From contig JBBQFQ010000008.1 in the NCBI GenBank assembly GCA_038322235.1, forward strand, positions 61,794 to 125,793: a stretch of 64,000 bases of DNA, written 5' to 3'. The translations under genes were made by a program, and so were the position numbers. Source of the DNA: SZAS-18 sp038322235 (GTDB lineage: Bacteria; Verrucomicrobiota; Verrucomicrobiia; Chthoniobacterales; SZAS-18). Of the stretch, positions 60,351 through 64,000 are shown piece by piece. How positions within the stretch are numbered: the stretch's first letter is position 1; the number at the start of each line of letters is the position of its first letter. The notes beneath the pieces were generated by a model that made no database searches, had not been told where the DNA came from, and worked only from the letters and a program-made list of their open reading frames with translations.

Positions 60351-60728
60351 GGAGACCTGACCTTCGGAGGTTTTCGAAAGGCAACAAGGGCCGCGACGCC
60401 AATCGACGCTAATTCCTTTCCGGCGACGGTGAAATTGGCTCTTCGAGCTAGCCGGCGTTCGCGCGTCGGGAGGAAGTTGCGCGAAAATCCAGGGATAGTT
60501 AATCTACTCGATGGAGGAAGGTTAGGCGGCGACGCCCGCTCACCGCGCCCTCTGCTTTAGGAGGGTTATGGCCGTCCCCGGCCCATCTTCGAACCGGCAG
60601 GACGACGGCGAGGACACCCTTGCCAGCAGTCTCCCCGGTCCGATGCAAAAATCTTGAGCAGCACCAGCGAACCCAGCGCATGCTTGGGACTCGCGCGACG
60701 GAAACCAGCGCCGCACGGGGTTCCGCGC
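60351..60728. other. Divergent intergenic region upstream of uvrB
   Basis: 378 bp between the delta-60 gene and uvrB. A 29-codon ORF (60568-60657) beginning with ATG and preceded by AGGAGGG at 60559-60565 could be a small gene or upstream ORF; its peptide MAVPGPSSNRQDDGEDTLAS is not recognisable. No clear SOS-box palindrome (CTG-N10-CAG type or GTTC-type) or promoter was identified. Confidence 0.4.
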
Positions 60729-63032
60729 ATGTCATTTTCCCTTTCCCAAACCATGTCGCCGAAGGGCGATCAGGAGCAGGCGATCGAGAAGCTGACGCGC
60801 TCGCTTCGGGCGGGGAACCGTCACCAAACGCTCCTCGGCGTTACGGGAAGCGGCAAGACGTTCACCGCCGCGAACGTCATCACCGAGGTCAACCGGCCGA
60901 CGCTCGTGATGTCGCACAACAAGACGCTCGCGGCGCAGCTCTACAGTGAGTTCAAGCAGTTCTTCCCGGAGAACGCGGTCGAGTACTTCGTCAGCTACTT
61001 CGATTACTACCAGCCCGAGGCATACATTCCGCGCTCGGACACATACATCGAAAAGGACTCGTCGATTAACGAGGAAATCGAGCGTCTCCGGCTTTCCACC
61101 ACGAGTTCGCTCCTTACCCGGAGCGACGTGCTCGTGGTCGCGAGCGTCAGCTGCATTTACGGTCTCGGCTCGCCCGATGACTATCGCGCGATGCTCCTCA
61201 GCCTCGCGCAGGGCCAGAGAATGACGCGGGAGCAGCTCCTCAGCCGGCTCGTGGACATGCTTTACGAGCGAAACGACATCGCGTTCGGCCGGGGGCGGTT
61301 TCGCGTCCGGGGCGACGTCGTGGAGGTGCAGCCGGGTAATCTCGACGAACAGGCCTTTCGCATCGAATTTTTCGGCGATGAAATCGAGCGCCTCAGCGTC
61401 TTCGATCCGCTGACCGGTGCGGTGGAAAAGACGCTGCCCGGAATCGGACTTTATCCGGCGAAGCAATTCGTCACGCCGGCGGACAAACTTCGGGTCGCGC
61501 TGGGAAGCATCCGCGAGGAGCTCACCGGACGCGTCGCGGATTTCGAGCGGCAGGGAAAGCTCCTCGAGGCCCAGCGGATCAAGCTCCGCACGGAGCACGA
61601 CCTCGAGATGCTGCAGGAAATGGGTTTCTGCAGCGGGATCGAAAACTACACGCGGCATCTCACGGGCCGCCCGCCGGGGGCGGCGCCGTACACGCTGCTC
61701 GATTTCTTTCCCGACGACTTCCTCCTCGTCGTCGACGAGTCCCACGCCACGATCCCACAGATCGGCGGGATGTACGAGGGCGATAAGTCCCGCAAGACGG
61801 TGCTGGTGGACTACGGATTCCGTCTGCCCAGTGCCCTCGACAACCGCCCGCTGCGGTTTGAGGAGTTCATGAAGCGGCCCGGGCAAATTCTCTACATCAG
61901 CGCCACGCCGGCCGAGTTTGAAATCGCCAACAGCATGGTGGGCAACCACACGTTCGTGGCGCACAAGCGGGCCGAAGCGGGGCGAATCGGGGACGGCGAA
62001 AGCGTGCCGGCGAAGCTGCCCGGAATGGCACCAGATTTCAGATCGCAGATATCAGATTTGGCCCGCGGCAGTGTGCCCTCTGACCGGCCGTTTCCGCCCA
62101 AGCTGAAGATTCGGAAAGGCGGCGCCGAGGCTGCGTCGGAGAATTGTGAGAGCGGGGATCCGAAATCTGAAATCCCCTTCGACGTCCTGACTCCGGGCGC
62201 ACCGCTCGTTGTCGAGCAGATCATCCGACCCACCGGTTTGCTCGATCCGAAGATTACCGTGCGTCCGCTCAAAGCGCAGATCGATGAGACCATCGAGCTG
62301 TGTCGGGGGCGGGTGGAAATTCGCGAGCGGGTGCTCGTGACCACGTTGACGAAACGCACGGCGGAGGATCTGACGGATTATCTGCGCGAGGTCGGTCTGA
62401 AGGTGCGCTACCTCCACAGCGACATCGACGCGATCGAGCGCGTCGAAATCCTGCGCGCGCTGCGGGCGGCGGAATTCGACATCCTCATCGGGATCAATCT
62501 GCTCCGCGAAGGACTCGATCTTCCGGAGGTGTCGCTCGTCTGCATCCTCGATGCCGACAAGGAGGGATACCTTCGGTCCCAGACGTCGCTCATCCAGACC
62601 GCCGGCCGCGCCGCCCGGCACTTGAACGGCGAGGTCTACCTCTTTGCGGATACGATCACGGGTTCGATGCGAGCCCTGATCGAGATCACCGAGTTCCGGC
62701 GCCGGCGGCAGGAAGCGTACAACATCGCCAACAACATCACGCCCCACAGCGTCCGGCGGGCGGTGCAGGAAAGCCTGCACATGGCACTCAAGGGGCGCGC
62801 CGTGGAGGAAGGCGTGATCCGCGACAGCGGCGGCGATTTCACGGTGACCGAGCTGATTCGTGAGCTTGAGCAGGATATGGCCGCGGCGGCCGCGAGCCTC
62901 GAGTACGAGCGCGCGGCCATCCTGCGCGACCAGATCGCGGAATTGAAGCGCGGCAGCGGCATCGCCAAAATCGAGCCCGGCAAGCCGATCAGCTACACCG
63001 CCGGCGCGAAGCGTCGGCGGACGAAGCGGTGA
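60729..63032 (+). CDS. uvrB: Excinuclease ABC subunit B with an in-frame insertion
   Basis: DNA-damage-loading subunit of UvrABC nucleotide excision repair. Walker A GVTGSGKT at 37-44, the beta-hairpin region YFDYYQPEAYIPRSDTYIEK, the DEAD-like box LLVVDESHATIPQIGGMYEG, SATP (391-394), VVEQIIRPTGLLDP (from 494), LREGLDLPEVSLVCILDADK, QTAGRAARH and the C-terminal UVR motif (ELEQDMAAAAASLEYERAA) are all present. The length of 767 residues is about 90 more than usual because ~88 residues separate SATP from VVEQ where about 15 residues are normal. The inserted part is hydrophilic, and its DNA contains palindromic TCAGATT-type repeats. Start MSFSLSQ at 60729 is the family-like N-terminus. Confidence 0.96.
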   Translation: MSFSLSQTMSPKGDQEQAIEKLTRSLRAGNRHQTLLGVTGSGKTFTAANVITEVNRPTLVMSHNKTLAAQLYSEFKQFFPENAVEYFVSYFDYYQPEAYIPRSDTYIEKDSSINEEIERLRLSTTSSLLTRSDVLVVASVSCIYGLGSPDDYRAMLLSLAQGQRMTREQLLSRLVDMLYERNDIAFGRGRFRVRGDVVEVQPGNLDEQAFRIEFFGDEIERLSVFDPLTGAVEKTLPGIGLYPAKQFVTPADKLRVALGSIREELTGRVADFERQGKLLEAQRIKLRTEHDLEMLQEMGFCSGIENYTRHLTGRPPGAAPYTLLDFFPDDFLLVVDESHATIPQIGGMYEGDKSRKTVLVDYGFRLPSALDNRPLRFEEFMKRPGQILYISATPAEFEIANSMVGNHTFVAHKRAEAGRIGDGESVPAKLPGMAPDFRSQISDLARGSVPSDRPFPPKLKIRKGGAEAASENCESGDPKSEIPFDVLTPGAPLVVEQIIRPTGLLDPKITVRPLKAQIDETIELCRGRVEIRERVLVTTLTKRTAEDLTDYLREVGLKVRYLHSDIDAIERVEILRALRAAEFDILIGINLLREGLDLPEVSLVCILDADKEGYLRSQTSLIQTAGRAARHLNGEVYLFADTITGSMRALIEITEFRRRRQEAYNIANNITPHSVRRAVQESLHMALKGRAVEEGVIRDSGGDFTVTELIRELEQDMAAAAASLEYERAAILRDQIAELKRGSGIAKIEPGKPISYTAGAKRRRTKR
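61935..62204 (+). other. Extra in-frame segment within uvrB
   Basis: Between the SATP motif and the VVEQIIRPTG motif, uvrB carries about 264 bp not found in standard UvrB. Its core (62032-62174) has repeat-like DNA: CAGATTTCAGAT (62032-62043), ATATCAGATTTG (62049-62060) and the inverted partner AAATCTGAAATC (62163-62174). Positions 62034-62043 and 62165-62174 are a perfect 10-bp inverted repeat. The reading frame is kept, and the encoded peptide is Lys/Glu/Pro-rich and probably an exposed loop. Confidence 0.7.
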
Positions 63033-63122
63033 GGTGGCTGGCGCGGCGACACGCTGGTTTTGCCCGCGTGCGATGGTTCGCGCAGGATGGCCGCCCGCTT
63101 GTGCTTGAGACTCGCGGCCGGC

Positions 63123-64000
63123 TCAGCACCCAAAGAGAATCCGCGTGGGATCCTCGATGCATTCCTTCACCCGGACGAGGAACGTCACGCTTTCCTTGCC
63201 GTCGACCGCGCGGTGATCGTAGCTGAGCGCGAGATACATCATCGGGCGGATCTCGATCTTCCCGTCCACCACGACGGGCCGATCCTGGATCTTGTGCATT
63301 CCAAGGATGCCGCTCTGGGGCACGTTCAGGATCGGGGTCGCGAAGAGTGACCCGTAGGTGCCGCCGTTCGTGATCGTGAAGACCCCACCCTGGAGATCCT
63401 CCATCGCGAGCTTGCCATCGCGCGCCTTTTTTGCCGCGGCGGCAAGATCGAATTCCAGCTCGGCAAAGCTCTTCCGCTCGCAATCGCGCAGGACCGGCAC
63501 GACGAGTCCGCGATCCGTTCCCACGGCGACGCCGAGGTCGTAATAATGATTCTGGACGAAGGTGTCATCGCCTTCCAGCTGGCCATTGATGGCGGGCACG
63601 TGCTTCAGCGCCTCGACCGTGGCTTTGAGGAAGAATGACATTAGCCCGAGCTTCACCCCGTGTTTCTTGACGAAGCTGTCCTGCAGCTTCGCCCGCAGGG
63701 CGAGAACGGCGCTCATGTCGACCTCATTGAAAGTCGTGAGAATCGCGGCCGTATGCTGCGCGTTCACGAGATGCGCCGCGATCTTGCGCCGAAGCGGGGT
63801 GAGTTTCTTCCGCGTCTGACGCGATCCATCGGCGGGCGGCCGTGGTGCTGGCGCCGGAGTCGGCTCGGGCGGAGCGGCGGGTGCCGGAGCGGCGGGTGCC
63901 GGAGCGGCGGGAGCGGGAGCGGGAGCGGGAGCGGGAGCGGGAGCGGGAGCGGGAGCGGGAGCGGGAGCGGGAGCGGGAGCGGGAGCGGGAGCGGGAGCGG
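63123..64000 (-). CDS. sucB: 2-oxo-acid dehydrogenase E2 (dihydrolipoamide succinyltransferase), N-terminal part outside window
   Basis: The visible 292 codons run off the right edge. They comprise an Ala-Pro linker (about 50 residues from 63830 to the edge) and the whole catalytic domain, beginning RKKLTPLRRKIAAHLVNAQH and ending with the active-site motif LSYDHRAVDGKESVTFLVRV (HRAVDG: catalytic His and Asp). TTFNEVDMS, PAINGQLEGD and GRGL-like DRGLVVPVLR match the succinyltransferase (SucB/OdhB) subgroup, so the complex is probably 2-oxoglutarate dehydrogenase. The lipoyl domain(s) and any subunit-binding domain must lie beyond the edge. It converges with uvrB, 90 bp apart. Confidence 0.92.
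   Translation of the reverse strand, partial: APAPAPAPAPAPAPAPAPAPAPAPAPAPAPAAPAPAAPAPAAPPEPTPAPAPRPPADGSRQTRKKLTPLRRKIAAHLVNAQHTAAILTTFNEVDMSAVLALRAKLQDSFVKKHGVKLGLMSFFLKATVEALKHVPAINGQLEGDDTFVQNHYYDLGVAVGTDRGLVVPVLRDCERKSFAELEFDLAAAAKKARDGKLAMEDLQGGVFTITNGGTYGSLFATPILNVPQSGILGMHKIQDRPVVVDGKIEIRPMMYLALSYDHRAVDGKESVTFLVRVKECIEDPTRILFGC
63907..64000. repeat. Hexanucleotide tandem repeat encoding an Ala-Pro linker
   Basis: Near-perfect GGAGCG repeats (about 15 units) extend to the end of the window. On the minus strand they encode (Ala-Pro)n in the swinging linker of the E2 protein. Six-base units keep the frame when the number changes. Confidence 0.9.

Noticed and set aside
1..64000. tRNA, rRNA, phage genes, transposases or defence islands
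   Set aside because: No cloverleaf with a TTCRA arm, no rRNA-like stretch, and no integrase, transposase, capsid or restriction motif was recognised in reading the frames. A covariance-model scan would be needed to exclude a small RNA.

Overview
The window is a chromosomal segment from a high-G+C Gram-negative bacterium, most likely a member of the Verrucomicrobiota. This is inferred, not proven. The reasons are many Sec-exported proteins of unknown function, Hanks-type kinases carrying WD40 or formylglycine-enzyme-like domains, delta-60 repeat surface protein architecture, LytTR signalling, a CdsZ-type zinc-ribbon protein and several families of dispersed palindromic repeats at gene ends. 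I see no phage, transposase, CRISPR array, rRNA or tRNA.

Layout. 1-2070: a divergent pair of an XRE-type regulator (cut by the left edge) and isocitrate lyase aceA, separated by four near-identical palindromes, with an intrinsic terminator after aceA. 2.3-5.95 kb: exported hypothetical, DUF2167 membrane protein, FHA-cyclase-like protein and zinc-ribbon coiled-coil protein. 6.2-10.6 kb: degenerate glycogen-synthase-like protein, RsgA GTPase, secreted DinB-like protein and macro-domain protein, with heptamer arrays and longer direct repeats between them. 10.6-17.4 kb: M16 peptidase, a palindromic repeat element, an IlvM-like ACT protein preceded by what looks like an Ile/Val/Thr attenuation leader, a secreted surface protein, an Nramp-type transporter and a small exported protein. 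17.5-20.6 kb: DUF2461 protein, then a repeat-rich island with two copies of a ~295-bp element with 38-bp inverted ends and a 21-bp tandem array. 21-29 kb: a 1,084-residue exported protein, a TPR-like exported protein, a TonB-C-like pair, an acyl-carrier-protein-like protein with permuted halves and an ankyrin protein. 29.3-43.9 kb: Gly/Ala-rich exported protein, an ECF sigma factor overlapping a kinase-WD40 gene, a parallel beta-helix protein, a polytopic membrane protein and a second kinase fused to an FGE-like domain. 43.9-52.7 kb: a 1,382-residue membrane protein, a beta-lactamase-fold hydrolase, a PQQ-type propeller protein and an exported protein. 52.9-55.7 kb: an alpha/beta hydrolase, histidine kinase and LytTR regulator operon. 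55.9-60.35 kb: a lone GspF-like protein and a delta-60 repeat protein. 60.7-64 kb: uvrB with an extra ~88-residue in-frame segment, and the 3' part of a 2-oxo-acid dehydrogenase E2 gene.

How the genes connect. Only a few functional modules can be read: glyoxylate-cycle entry (aceA) with its likely regulator; a putative branched-chain amino-acid-responsive cassette (leader, terminator, IlvM-like protein); a sigma factor/kinase signalling pair; a LytS/LytR-type two-component operon; and housekeeping genes (rsgA, uvrB, sucB). The most interesting signals are the ilv-like attenuator at 13.7-14.2 kb, the palindrome-bearing insertion inside uvrB, the permuted acyl-carrier-like protein at 27.8-28.5 kb, the operator array upstream of aceA and the repeat families that sit directly at gene ends.
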